Source: Saccharicrinis sp963675435 (lineage in GTDB: Bacteria; Bacteroidota; Bacteroidia; Bacteroidales; Marinilabiliaceae). From it: DNA of 64,000 nt. The notes beneath the pieces were generated by a model. That model had not been told where the DNA came from, did no database searches, and worked only from the letters and a program-made list of their open reading frames with translations. Location: the NCBI GenBank assembly GCA_963675435.1, contig OY776216.1, forward strand, positions 4,154,001 through 4,218,000, in the 5' to 3' direction. Position numbers and translations under genes: made by a program. Positions 8,697 through 18,490 of the stretch are shown here, one piece after another. How positions within the stretch are numbered: position 1 is the stretch's first letter; every line of letters starts with the position of its first letter.

Positions 8697-9878
8697 TTAC
8701 AATGCTTCTTTACAAATTGCTTCTAAATCCTTTTTTACCGGAGGCTTTGGATTAGTAGCATTACAAGGATCATTAATTGCCTTTGCCGCAATAGGTGTAA
8801 TATAATCAGCTCTTACTCCTTTATCTTTTAAAGATGTTTGAATTCCTAATTGATGTTTAAAATTTAATAAATATTCAATTAAATGTTTCTTTATTTCATT
8901 TGTTGTTTTACCTGATTTTGAAATATTAAATATTTCTGCAATTTTTAAATATCGATTGCTTGCCGCATCAAAATTAAAATCAACCACATGAGGTAATAAA
9001 ATGGCATTACATTCTCCATGAGGTAAATCGAGATAACCACCTAAACTGTGAGCTAAAGAATGAACACACCCTAAACTTGCATTTGAAAATGCTAAACCAG
9101 CATATAAACTAGCCAACATAATTTTTCCTCTAGCCTGTAAATCATTAGGACTAGTTATACATTCTTGTAGGTTTTCATTTATCAGACGAATTGATTCCAA
9201 CGCATACAAGTCAGTAAAAGGTGAATTAGCATTAGACACAAACGCTTCAAATGAATGTGATAAAGCATCCATACCTGTACATGCAGTTAAAAACGGATCC
9301 ATACTAGTTAAAATAAAAGGATCAATTAAGGCTACATCAGGTACAACTGCTTTACTAATAATAGCAAACTTATATTTCTCAGCAGTATTGTTTATAATTG
9401 CAAACTGCGATACATCTGCAGCAGTTCCTCCGGTTGTGGGAATACAAATCAATGGGGGAATAGGCACATTGATCATATCTACACCCTCATAGTCAATAAT
9501 ATGGCCAGAATTTGACGAAACAATTCCTATTCCTTTGGCACAATCCATCACACTTCCGCCACCAAGAGCCAGAATCATATTACATTTATTTTCATCAAAA
9601 ACAGCTTTCCCGTTCATGACTTCATAATCACGAGGATTTGGCGAAATTGATGAAAATACGATATATTCAATAGAATGCTTTTCTAACTCTCCTACAACAT
9701 CTTTAAACCATAAGGATTTCTCAAGTATTTTATCTGTAACAAAAAGAATCTTTCTTCCTCCAAGCTTTTTACAAAAAACACCTGCCATAAGACGGGAATC
9801 TACACCGTAAATATATTCTGGTGCAACAAATTTTCTTGGATTTAGCTGTATTTCCTCACGCATCTGCATCATAACCAT
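8697..9878 (-). CDS. Iron-containing alcohol dehydrogenase
   Basis: 393 residues of the group III (Fe-ADH) family: NAD(P)-linked interconversion of alcohols and aldehydes. The nucleotide loop is GGGSVMDCAKGI. The metal-ligand region is visible as TACTGMDALSHSFEAF followed by CVHSLAHSLGGYLDLPHGECNAILLPHV, which supplies the Asp and His ligands. The substrate is not predictable: ethanol, butanol, 1,3-propanediol or lactaldehyde types all fit. It is the first gene of an apparent operon with a PAS kinase and a dead PocR kinase. PocR domains are known sensors of small alcohols and diols, which fits this enzyme. Confidence 0.92.
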   Translation of the reverse strand: MVMMQMREEIQLNPRKFVAPEYIYGVDSRLMAGVFCKKLGGRKILFVTDKILEKSLWFKDVVGELEKHSIEYIVFSSISPNPRDYEVMNGKAVFDENKCNMILALGGGSVMDCAKGIGIVSSNSGHIIDYEGVDMINVPIPPLICIPTTGGTAADVSQFAIINNTAEKYKFAIISKAVVPDVALIDPFILTSMDPFLTACTGMDALSHSFEAFVSNANSPFTDLYALESIRLINENLQECITSPNDLQARGKIMLASLYAGLAFSNASLGCVHSLAHSLGGYLDLPHGECNAILLPHVVDFNFDAASNRYLKIAEIFNISKSGKTTNEIKKHLIEYLLNFKHQLGIQTSLKDKGVRADYITPIAAKAINDPCNATNPKPPVKKDLEAICKEAL

Positions 9879-9950
9879 TAAACTAATTTGCTTTAATTTA
9901 CAAAGAAAGTAACAATATTGCCTAGTATTTCATGCCTTTATTAGCATAAA

Positions 9951-11015
9951 CTAATACCATTTTTTTCTTTTAAAATACGTGATCATTCCTATTACTGTTA
10001 ATAAAATGGCAGCCCACATTATAAAATAACTATATCTATAATGAAGTTCAGGAATATAGTCAAAGTTAGTTCCATAAATACCTGCAATAAAAGTAATTGG
10101 AATAAAAACAACTGAAAATATAGTCAGAAACTTTAAAATATCGTTTAATTTATAAGCTACAGTGGTATGGAATATATTCAATTGATCAGATAAAATATCT
10201 CTATAGTTATCAATCGATTCATTGGCCAATTCAATATTATTCTGAAGCTCATGTAGATGGCTTTGAATCTGATCACTAATTAATTCTGAATCTAATTTAC
10301 ATAAACCTAAAATCATCTCTCTACAAGGTTTTATTGTTTTTCTTAAATAACTTACTTCAACCTTATATTTATTTATCTTTTCAAGATTATCAGTAGATGG
10401 TTTTCTTATTAACTCATCATCCAACTCCTCAATTTTTTCACCTAATAAACTAACCGTATGTATGTAGTTATCCACAACAATATCAAGTAAGGCAAAAACC
10501 AGATAATCTGTACCGGAATTTCTGATCCTCTTTCTATTTTTTCGTATACGTTCTCTTACCGGATTAAAAAAATCTCCAACTCGTTCCTGAAACGATATTA
10601 ATGTATTGTTATTAAAGATGATAGATAAATTTTCCGAGAATATTTTTTCTGCCTCAGCATTAAATTGCAACATCTTGGTCGACAACATGATATAATCATC
10701 GTAATCATGAATTTTAGGCCTTTTATAAGTTTCTAAAACTTCAGCTATTATGTATTTTTCTATATTGAAATGAGTTGAGATTTCCTTCATTATATTAGTA
10801 TCTTGAAGGCCATCAATGTTAATCCATGAAGTATTATTTTTATTTAAAGATTTAATCGTTTCTTCTACACTATTCAATTCTGATTCTCTAAACTCATCTG
10901 TATTGTAATCTATTAACCTTAAGCGGGTTTTTTCTACTTTCTGCTCCCCTTTAAATAATATATCATCAGGAGATATCCCAATTAATTCTTTCTTGGATTT
11001 CAGAAACCTAGCCAT
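9951..11015 (-). CDS. corA: CorA-type magnesium/cobalt transporter
   Basis: 354 residues. A long cytosolic alpha/beta and helical domain precedes two C-terminal membrane helices (FLTIFSVVFIPITFIAGIYG and YFIMWAAILLTVIGMIT). The first helix ends in the selectivity motif of the family, seen here as YGTNF (the GxN signature). The C-terminus is basic (FKRKKWY), as is usual for CorA. It is predicted to be a homopentameric Mg2+/Co2+ channel in the inner membrane. It lies alone between the alcohol dehydrogenase and the metal efflux genes. Confidence 0.93.
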   Translation of the reverse strand: MARFLKSKKELIGISPDDILFKGEQKVEKTRLRLIDYNTDEFRESELNSVEETIKSLNKNNTSWINIDGLQDTNIMKEISTHFNIEKYIIAEVLETYKRPKIHDYDDYIMLSTKMLQFNAEAEKIFSENLSIIFNNNTLISFQERVGDFFNPVRERIRKNRKRIRNSGTDYLVFALLDIVVDNYIHTVSLLGEKIEELDDELIRKPSTDNLEKINKYKVEVSYLRKTIKPCREMILGLCKLDSELISDQIQSHLHELQNNIELANESIDNYRDILSDQLNIFHTTVAYKLNDILKFLTIFSVVFIPITFIAGIYGTNFDYIPELHYRYSYFIMWAAILLTVIGMITYFKRKKWY

Positions 11016-11154
11016 ACTTTTAAATCTTAATCAGTGTATATTTTATCTTTAATAACATCTGAAATATAGTATGAAATATGCAATTCTTTATTTAAAATAA
11101 GTTATTTTTTTGCTCAATAAGTTATTTGAAAAAACGGATAATTCGATCTCCCCC

Positions 11155-12267
11155 TTAAAATGATAACAAATTATAACCTCCACTAACAAGTATTTCTTTA
11201 TTCTGCGAAAAATCAATTAACTCAACATATTCTTGGTTTGCTCTACCTCTTTTTATTTTCACTTTTTGCAGCTGATAGTTATTTTCATTTTCTTTTTCCT
11301 TTACTAAAACATAATCCATATCACCCGAACTAACCACAGCCTCAATTGGAACAGCAATAACTGAATCCGCCTCAACAATTACACTTCCATGTATCATTTG
11401 GTTAATCGCAAAATCTGTATCCTCTTCCAATATTTCTGCATAACAATTTGATGATTTGGATTCGCTATCTATAATATTATTAATAAAATTAATTTTACCA
11501 TTATATTCTTCATTAGTTCCTAACAAACTAAAAGTAACAAAATGTCCAACTCCTATTCTTTGTAAATCCTTTTCAAATACAGCAATTTGCAATTGTATTT
11601 CACGATTATTCACGATCTCTGCAGCATATTGGTCTGATGAAATAAATTGCCCTAAACTAAAATCAAAATTAACAAGCTGTCCATCTATTGGTGCATTTAT
11701 CAAATAGGAATTTTGATACATACCATTTTGAATATTCTCATGATCTATTCCTATCATTTGTAACTTTAACTTTAATGCTATATAAATACCTAATTCAGCC
11801 TTATAATTACTTTCAATCATCAGGAATTCACGCTCAGTTTTTATATTTTCTTTGAGTAAAATGCTGGCTCTGTCATAATTCGTTTTTAATTGCTTTATTT
11901 TAGCAGCAGAACTTGCAAATTGTTGTTGTACATCAATGATAGCATTCCCCCCTATAGCCATTATACTTTGGCCCTTTTTCACAAACTCACCTGGCTGAAT
12001 AAAAATATCATTCACTATTCCGCCAATAGGCACACTTATTTTTGCAATCCCATTAGTTTTAGGAACAATCTTACCCGTAAAATGAACTTTTTCTTTAAAA
12101 AGATATTGCTCTGTTATACCAAAAGACATGTTTTCAGACTGAAACTGAGCTCTTGTAACCTCAATTAAGTCTGTATCTGTATTTTCTTCAATGGGAGTCT
12201 TTCTTGCACAAGAATACATCATTAAAAACATCATTCCTGCCAATATATATATCACATCCTTTTTCAT
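11155..12267 (-). CDS. RND metal efflux periplasmic adaptor lipoprotein
   Basis: 370 residues. The N-terminus has a lipoprotein signal (ILAGMMFLMMYSC), so the mature protein is probably anchored by a lipidated Cys19 on the periplasmic face. The body shows the membrane-fusion layout: beta-barrel and lipoyl halves (VPIGGIVNDIFIQPGEFVKKGQ and YLINAPIDGQLVNFDFSLGQ) around a helical hairpin (about 110-175). It links the inner-membrane pump and outer-membrane factor encoded by the single fused gene immediately upstream (6-bp gap). It belongs to the CusB/CzcB class. No metal-binding His-rich tail is visible. Confidence 0.88.
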   Translation of the reverse strand: MKKDVIYILAGMMFLMMYSCARKTPIEENTDTDLIEVTRAQFQSENMSFGITEQYLFKEKVHFTGKIVPKTNGIAKISVPIGGIVNDIFIQPGEFVKKGQSIMAIGGNAIIDVQQQFASSAAKIKQLKTNYDRASILLKENIKTEREFLMIESNYKAELGIYIALKLKLQMIGIDHENIQNGMYQNSYLINAPIDGQLVNFDFSLGQFISSDQYAAEIVNNREIQLQIAVFEKDLQRIGVGHFVTFSLLGTNEEYNGKINFINNIIDSESKSSNCYAEILEEDTDFAINQMIHGSVIVEADSVIAVPIEAVVSSGDMDYVLVKEKENENNYQLQKVKIKRGRANQEYVELIDFSQNKEILVSGGYNLLSF

Positions 12268-12273
12268 GATCTG

Positions 12274-15200
12274 CTATTTTGTAAAATAAATTATTTCTAG
12301 TAACGTATTGTTATAGTTAAAAATACTTTCGTAATAATCTGATTCAATTTGAAATGCAGATTCCAGGCTATTTGTCAATCGCAAAAAATCAATTTCTTTT
12401 AATTGGTAAGCTTTTACAGCCGTTCGTTTAATTTCATCTGCCAACGGTAAATCAGTTTCCTGATACTGCTTTAATTTAATTTGGTACTTGAGTTTTTCTG
12501 AATTGAGGGCTTGTATTTTTTGCTTTACTTCATCCATTTCCGTTTCTGAGATAATTTTTTGTGCATCATAGGCTAATTTTGCTGTTTTAATAGTACTAGT
12601 ATAGCTTTTATAAAAAACAGGAATAGATACCCCGAATTCAAATCCTTGATAATTTTTAGCATTTTCATAGGAGTTGGATCCTATAAAATAATTTATAGAA
12701 AACTCTGGTAACATTTTATTTTTTTCCACCTTAACAAGAGACTCCGCATATAAATTTTGTTGTTGAAGAAAATTATAGATTAGAGCAGTATCTGATCCTA
12801 ATTCGTTATGTGTTAAAACCTCCATATTATAAGGCAATGTAAAATCAGCAGTATAATTTATCAACATTTTTAATTGTCGGTACGAATTTAAATAAGCTGC
12901 ATCCAACTCCATCTGAAAATTAGATACTTCATTTTTTTTAGATTTAATATTCAAGTACTCCAACCTACTGACATCCTTTAATTCATATCTTCTCTCAAAC
13001 TGCTGCAACAAATCAGTATAGACACTATCTAACTGTTTATAAATCTTTATTTTATTAATGATCAACAAACACTTAAAATAAGAGCTGGACACTTCTTTAT
13101 AAATCCTGTTTTTTTCCAACTCATATTTAGTTTGTACTACGGAGTAATATACCTGATTTGCTTTATGTTGCGCAATATAAAGACTTGGAAAGGAAAACTC
13201 CTGTCCTACTCCCCATACTTTTAATGGATGATTATTCTCTGCAACATTGTTTTCATCCATGCCATAACTTACAAATGTTTTTGGAATTGAAAATGATGTT
13301 TTTAATACAGCTTGAGCCTGCTTTGTTTTCAACTCGTAAGCTTTTATATGCTTGTTATTTTCAAGAGCAATTTGTTGCAATTGCTGCAAGTTTAATTCAT
13401 TATCCTGACTAAATAATGAAGCTGTAGGCAGCAATAAAAACAACACAATAACACCCTTTGATCTTATCATTCGAAATGGAAAAAGTTTAATCCCGATTAC
13501 ATTATAAAATATTTCAAAAAACAAAGGTAAAGCAACCATTGTAAGCATGGTTGATGTAACCAAACCTCCAATAACAACTGTTGCCAGAGGTCGCTGTACT
13601 TCAGCACCAGCACCTGTTGATATTGCCATTGGTAAAAATCCCATAGCAGCAGCTCCCGCCGTTAACAATACCGGACGTAAACGATCTTTTGTACCCTGAA
13701 TAATAATTTCTCTCATGGTAGCTCCGCCTTTTTTCCGCAACTCTTTTAAATGCTCAATCAGCACGATACCATTTAACACTGCTATTCCAAACAAAGCAAT
13801 AAACCCCACCCCTGCCGAAACACTAAACGGCATTCCTCTTAGCCAAAGTAAAACGACTCCTCCAACGGTTGCCAAAGGAATAGCTGTAAAAATCATTAAC
13901 GCATCTTTTAATGATTGAAATGCAAAATGAAGAAATATAAATATGAGTAATAAAGCTACCGGTACTGCAATTAATAATCTTTTGGTTGCATTCTGTAGAT
14001 TTTCAAACTGGCCACCATATTCGATATAATTACCGGGTTGTAATTTTACGTTTTCATCAATTTCTAATCTAATATCTTCAACAACAGATTGCAAATCCCT
14101 GTTTCTTACATTAACACTTACAACTACTCGGCGCCTGGTATTGTCTCTGGATATTTTAGCAGGTCCTTTTGTGTAATGAATATCTGCAAACTCCGACAAT
14201 GGCACCTGTGCGCCGGAAGGAATAGTAACCAGCAAATTACGTATATCTTCAATATCTGTTCTATTGGTATTTTGAAGTCGCATGACCATATCAAAACGCC
14301 TTTCTCCTTCAAAAACAACACCTGCTGTTTCTCCTCCAAAAGCAGTTGACAAATAAGTATTTAACATATCAACATTCACATGATAGTATGCTATCTTATT
14401 TCTGTTATAACTTACTTTTATTTGAGGCAAACCTGTAGTTTTTTCTAAAATAACATCCCCCGCACCGGGAATATCAGAAACAAGTTTTTTAATTTCATTA
14501 GCTTTTTCATTGATATAATCTAAATCCTCGCCATATATTTTTATTGCAATATCTGATCTTACACCAGTAATCAATTCATTAAAACGCATTTCAATAGGTT
14601 GGGTAAACTCATACTCAATGCCAGGAATAATACTTAAAGCATCCTTGAATTCAATAGCTAATTTTTCTTTATTCTTAGCTTTCACCCATTGTTTCTTTGG
14701 TTTTAATTTTATGATCATATCAATTTCTTCCATTGACATGGGATCTGTAGGAACTTCTGCGGCTCCAATACGACAAACGATTTGATCTATCTCATCCGGA
14801 AACTTTTTTATTAATATATTTTCCATTTTTGTTGTCATATGAATGGTCTCAGATAAAGAAGTTCCAGTTTTTAATGCTGGTTGAATCACAAAATCTCCCT
14901 CATCAAGAGTAGGTACAAATTCACCTCCTATTTTTACAAATAAAACACCAGTAATAATCAATGATATAACAGCAGCTCCAAGAACTATTTTTTTATGTTC
15001 ACACGACCATTTAATCACCGGATAGTAAGACTTATATATTTGATCTAAAAGCCACTTTGACAAGTTTCTTTTACTTAAATCTCCGGGTTTTAAAAACAAA
15101 GAAGATGCAACGGGAAGCCAGGTCAATCCCATAATCATTGCTCCAATAATAGCAAATGAAAATGCTAATGCCATCGGATGAAACATTTTTCCCTCCACTC

Positions 15201-16614
15201 CCTGAAGTGATAAAATTGGAATAAATACAATTAAGATGATGATTTGACCAAAAATAGCTGACTTCATCATTTTTGAAGCACCTTCCTCTGAGATTTGATC
15301 AGCAAAATCCCTGCGCTGTTCACCTTTTAATCCAATAGCCTTCTCTGTCATTTGGCTCATCCGAAGAACAATATATTCTACTATGATTACAGCGCCATCG
15401 ATGATAATACCAAAGTCAAGCGCACCCAAACTCATAAGATTGGCGTCAATACCAAATATATACATCATAGAAATTGTAAACAGCAAAGCCAAAGGAATCA
15501 TTGAGGCAATAACCAATGCTGAGCGCAAATTACCTAACAATATTAAAACTGTAATAAATACAATTAATGCCCCAAGGATTAAATTTTCAGCAACTGTGAA
15601 AGAGGTTTTTGCAATAAGTTCTCCACGTTCTAAAACCGGATTAATAAATACACCATCTGGTAAGTTTTTTTGAATTTCATTAACTCGTTCCTTAACCGCA
15701 TTAATCACCTCTTTTGAATTGGCATTTTTAAGCATCATTACCTGCCCCAGAATTGTTTCGCCTTTTCCATTTGCTGTAATCGCTCCAAAACGATTGGCAT
15801 ATCCAAAATGCACATTTGCCACATCCTTCACATAAACAGGAACTCCAGCATGTAAAGAGACTACAATATTCTTAATATCTTCAATACTTTTTATCTGCCC
15901 ATCTCCTCGTATAAAATAGCTCTGATTATTTTTTTCGATATACGAACCGCCACTGATATTATTATTTTTTTCCAGTGCATCATAAACTTCCACCAAACTA
16001 ACATCCAGACTTTTTAACAACAAAGGATCGAGCGCAATCTCATATTGTTTTAAATAACCACCCCAACTATTTACTTCAACAACCCCCGTAACCCCGGTTA
16101 ATCGGCGTTTAACAATCCAATCCTGAATGGTACGCAAATCCATTGGTGAGTAATTTTTTTCATAACCAGGTTTCACATCCAATATATATTGATAGATTTC
16201 ACCCAAACCGGTTGAGATCGGCCCCATCTCTGGAGTTCCATAACTTTCAGGGATTACCCCGGATGCACTTTTAATTTTTTCAGCAATTAACTGTCTTGGT
16301 AAATAAGTTCCCATATCGTCTTTAAAAACAACCGTAACCAAGCTGATTCCAAACTTGGATATAGAACGTATTTCCATAACACCAGGCAAATTAGTCATTT
16401 CCATTTCAACAGGCGTTGTAATAAATTGCTCTATTTCCTGAGTTGATAAATTTCCTGAAGTTGTTATTACTTGTACCTGATTATTGGTAATGTCTGGAAC
16501 TGTACCTACAGGTATTTTATAAATTGAGAATAATCCAAATCCAACAATAGTAAGCGTAAAAAGGATTACTATGAGTTTATTTCGAATACTAAAACTTATT
16601 ATCTTTTCAAGCAT
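12274..16614 (-). CDS. CzcA-type RND metal pump fused to a TolC-like outer-membrane factor
   Basis: 1446 residues. Residues 1 to about 1040 are a complete heavy-metal RND pump with twelve membrane helices and two periplasmic loops. Helix 4 carries D400, D406 and E413 (GALDFGIIIDGAVIIVE), the charged triad of divalent-cation pumps such as CzcA and not the Cu/Ag pattern. After a second hydrophobic, signal-like stretch (VIVLFLLLPTASLFSQ, ending near 1056) comes a full outer-membrane efflux domain (LNLQQLQQIALENNKHIKAYE onward, about 390 residues). The frame is uninterrupted. Fusions of this size occur in other Bacteroidota; an internal cleavage after SLFSQ would free the two parts. The likely substrates are Zn, Co, Cd or Ni. 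Confidence 0.92.
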   Translation of the reverse strand: MLEKIISFSIRNKLIVILFTLTIVGFGLFSIYKIPVGTVPDITNNQVQVITTSGNLSTQEIEQFITTPVEMEMTNLPGVMEIRSISKFGISLVTVVFKDDMGTYLPRQLIAEKIKSASGVIPESYGTPEMGPISTGLGEIYQYILDVKPGYEKNYSPMDLRTIQDWIVKRRLTGVTGVVEVNSWGGYLKQYEIALDPLLLKSLDVSLVEVYDALEKNNNISGGSYIEKNNQSYFIRGDGQIKSIEDIKNIVVSLHAGVPVYVKDVANVHFGYANRFGAITANGKGETILGQVMMLKNANSKEVINAVKERVNEIQKNLPDGVFINPVLERGELIAKTSFTVAENLILGALIVFITVLILLGNLRSALVIASMIPLALLFTISMMYIFGIDANLMSLGALDFGIIIDGAVIIVEYIVLRMSQMTEKAIGLKGEQRRDFADQISEEGASKMMKSAIFGQIIILIVFIPILSLQGVEGKMFHPMALAFSFAIIGAMIMGLTWLPVASSLFLKPGDLSKRNLSKWLLDQIYKSYYPVIKWSCEHKKIVLGAAVISLIITGVLFVKIGGEFVPTLDEGDFVIQPALKTGTSLSETIHMTTKMENILIKKFPDEIDQIVCRIGAAEVPTDPMSMEEIDMIIKLKPKKQWVKAKNKEKLAIEFKDALSIIPGIEYEFTQPIEMRFNELITGVRSDIAIKIYGEDLDYINEKANEIKKLVSDIPGAGDVILEKTTGLPQIKVSYNRNKIAYYHVNVDMLNTYLSTAFGGETAGVVFEGERRFDMVMRLQNTNRTDIEDIRNLLVTIPSGAQVPLSEFADIHYTKGPAKISRDNTRRRVVVSVNVRNRDLQSVVEDIRLEIDENVKLQPGNYIEYGGQFENLQNATKRLLIAVPVALLLIFIFLHFAFQSLKDALMIFTAIPLATVGGVVLLWLRGMPFSVSAGVGFIALFGIAVLNGIVLIEHLKELRKKGGATMREIIIQGTKDRLRPVLLTAGAAAMGFLPMAISTGAGAEVQRPLATVVIGGLVTSTMLTMVALPLFFEIFYNVIGIKLFPFRMIRSKGVIVLFLLLPTASLFSQDNELNLQQLQQIALENNKHIKAYELKTKQAQAVLKTSFSIPKTFVSYGMDENNVAENNHPLKVWGVGQEFSFPSLYIAQHKANQVYYSVVQTKYELEKNRIYKEVSSSYFKCLLIINKIKIYKQLDSVYTDLLQQFERRYELKDVSRLEYLNIKSKKNEVSNFQMELDAAYLNSYRQLKMLINYTADFTLPYNMEVLTHNELGSDTALIYNFLQQQNLYAESLVKVEKNKMLPEFSINYFIGSNSYENAKNYQGFEFGVSIPVFYKSYTSTIKTAKLAYDAQKIISETEMDEVKQKIQALNSEKLKYQIKLKQYQETDLPLADEIKRTAVKAYQLKEIDFLRLTNSLESAFQIESDYYESIFNYNNTLLEIIYFTK

Positions 16615-16790
16615 ATCTTCAAATTAGGTTCAACTAAATTTAAAAATATTATCAGACATTGTCGAGTGATATTCAGAATATTATTGATTTTTTCAATATT
16701 CGAGTTGAAAAGTTATTTTAAACTAATCATTCATTTAAACTAAGAATAGAATCTATCCAGAAAATAGATTAATCATTAAATAAAAGTCAT

Positions 16791-16819
16791 AAAAAAACCT
16801 AATGTTAATAATTAACATT
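16791..16819 (-). terminator. Terminator downstream of the azoreductase-like pseudogene
   Basis: A 9-bp AT-rich stem AATGTTAAT/ATTAACATT (16801-16819), followed on the minus strand by AGGTTTTTTT. It lies 67 bp past the stop at 16886. The remainder of 16615-16885 shows no gene; it includes the region upstream of the RND pump. Confidence 0.55.
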
Positions 16820-16885
16820 CAGCTTCTTCTAATTTAGTTGATGTGAGTAAAAGTAAAATTCTTTATTTCGTTATTTAACCTATTT

Positions 16886-17667
16886 TTAATTCAACCATGA
16901 TTCACAAATTGTGGTAATTTTATTTTTGGCCTTATCAATATGAAAATCATATGTTGTTTTATTTCCTGTTACTTCATGGATAAATTCATATTCTTTAAAT
17001 CTCATAAAATCAAGTTCAATTTTAGTAATTGTTCTTAAATTATCCATAAAACCATATCCACCTATATAAGACCCCATGCTTGTATAAATAGTCAAAAACT
17101 TTGATTTATTCATCAATCCAATTTGATCTTCTCCTTGGTATTTAAATGTACGTCCATTTCGCATCACTGTATCAAAATACATTATAACAATTCCTGACAA
17201 TAAAAAATTATGCATTGGAGTAACCAAAACAATTAACTCTGATTCAACAAACTGTTGCGTCATATCATCCATAGAGTGAATAACATGCTGTTGAGTTGTG
17301 TTTAAATTTTCGCCCCAAAATTTCTTACTTTATCCCGGATTATGTATTAGAACTTCGTAATGAACATTGAAAGTACCATAAAACAAGGCTTTACTAAAAC
17401 GAGGCATAGCATCGTTCTGGTGAGCTGAAGTGAAGTAACGAAGTGTCTTGTTTTGAAGTAATTTCAATGTGTAATAAATGGTCTAATGCATATTGCGGGT
17501 TTATAAGCTTCCGTACTCAATTCTTTATGAAACATCGGAGGATTTTGAATTAGATCTATTTCTGAGTATTCTTGATTTCCTAATTGTTCTTTTAAATGGT
17601 CTAAAAGCTTAATTGTATTTGATTTTTATGAGGATGGAAAATATTTTACTATTAATATTTTCTTGAT
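16886..17667 (-). pseudogene. NAD(P)H azoreductase-like flavoprotein, broken by element A2
   Basis: The C-terminal 128 codons remain open and read as a flavodoxin-fold reductase (VLVTPMHNFLLSGI, YFDTVMRNGRTFKYQG, SKFLTIYTSMGSYIGG). The missing N-terminus is on the far side of element A2: KKILIVKYFPSS, stop, KSNTIKLLDHLKEQLGNQEY, then DLIQNPPMFHKELSTEAYK. Damage includes loss of the ATG (ATC at 17665-17667), an in-frame TAA after FPSS, the 166-bp insertion, and a one-base deletion in a homopolymer near 17313-17320 that shifts FWGENLNTTQQ out of frame. A live gene of about 200 residues is inferred for the ancestor. The family reduces quinones or azo compounds with FMN. Confidence 0.85.
17334..17499 (+). 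mobile_element. Family A miniature fold-back element, copy A2
   Basis: 166 bp, differing from A1 at only a few positions and in the same orientation. Ends are CCCGGATTATGTATTAGA and, inverted, CCCGCAATATGCATTAGA. It is flanked by the direct repeat TTTAT (17329-17333 and 17500-17504). It lies inside the azoreductase-like pseudogene, between its N-terminal and C-terminal coding halves. It has no open frame of its own. Confidence 0.9.
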
Positions 17668-17704
17668 AATATATTTTCTATTCTTATTTCTTGATTACAA
17701 AGTT

Positions 17705-17718
17705 GTATGAATTCATAC
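17705..17718. promoter_or_regulatory. 14-bp perfect palindrome, candidate repressor site
   Basis: GTATGAATTCATAC is a perfect dyad 38 bp upstream of the former start of the azoreductase-like pseudogene. On the minus strand it is followed at once by AACTTTG, which resembles the 3' half of a Bacteroidota -7 box. Genes of this reductase type are often controlled by MarR or HxlR repressors binding such dyads; no regulator gene remains nearby. The repressor assignment is inference. Confidence 0.4.
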
Positions 17719-17920
17719 TGCTTTACATTATTTTTTTTAGATAGAATATTACAAAATTCCGACCCTCTTAATACAACATCTCTTTATTGTCATAATCAAA
17801 CCATTAATACCTATTCGAATACAAACATAAATTACGCACTACCAATTACACTTAATGGCTGTAGTTTATAATAACGTAGTTAAATTACAGTATTGTTTTC
17901 AAGTATTAATTATTTTATTA

Positions 17921-18173
17921 ACCCGAGTTCGATTAAAATTAAAGAGCTCAGAATTTATTAAAATGCTGATATACAAGGCAAATTCTTTTTGCATAGCGAG
18001 CTATGGTAGAAGAATTTAACGAAGTAGATTAGTATTTTAATAGAAAGCCACATATAAACAACGATTTTCTGCTTCATATTTGTTTGACATAGCCCGCTAT
18101 GACTTCACAAATATTCATTGAAACTCATTATTTATAAGCGGTCTGAGCCAATAATTTCATATCGAACTCGGGT
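17921..18173 (-). mobile_element. Family B twin-hairpin element, copy B1
   Basis: 253 bp with terminal inverted repeats of about 31 bp (ACCCGAGTTCGAT at both ends, continuing to CTCAG with mismatches), flanked by TATTA on each side (17916-17920 and 18174-18178). Inside are the two dyads CATAGC-GA-GCTATG and CATAGC-CC-GCTATG. The sequence is the reverse complement of B2 at 24357 with few differences. It has no plausible coding capacity. Open frames overlapping it are artefacts of the repeat. Confidence 0.9.
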
Positions 18174-18490
18174 TATTAGAAGTATGAAGCCAGAACTAAA
18201 TTATTTGTTAATGAGAATATACTTCCTCGAACTTCTGACTCCCAGCCCCCAAAGGAAACGGTGCGACCAAGAAAACAGTGTAATTAACAACGATAATATA
18301 AACTTGAGCCTACTTAATCCCTAACGTCTCAATGCAAAATACCTAAATTCAATAGAAATTGATTTATAATATTCATTAAATATAGAGTTAATATCATTAT
18401 ATTTAAGCGGAGAAAATACGGCACGAAGGTGTAAATTTACTCGTAAGAACATTTATATAACACTTGATATAAACCCTAAAACAACCCAAT
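18174..18490. other. Gene-free stretch between element B1 and the haem-protein pair
   Basis: I see no supported coding sequence or structured RNA in these 317 bp. A promoter for the two haem-binding genes that follow must lie in the right-hand part, but no clear TAnnTTTG box stands out. Confidence 0.4.

Noticed and set aside
14089..14349. Open frames on both strands within the RND pump gene
   Set aside because: They are shadows of a long, well-conserved coding sequence.
18118..18324. 68-codon open frame overlapping element B1
   Set aside because: Its first third lies inside the element's terminal repeat and its composition is not protein-like.
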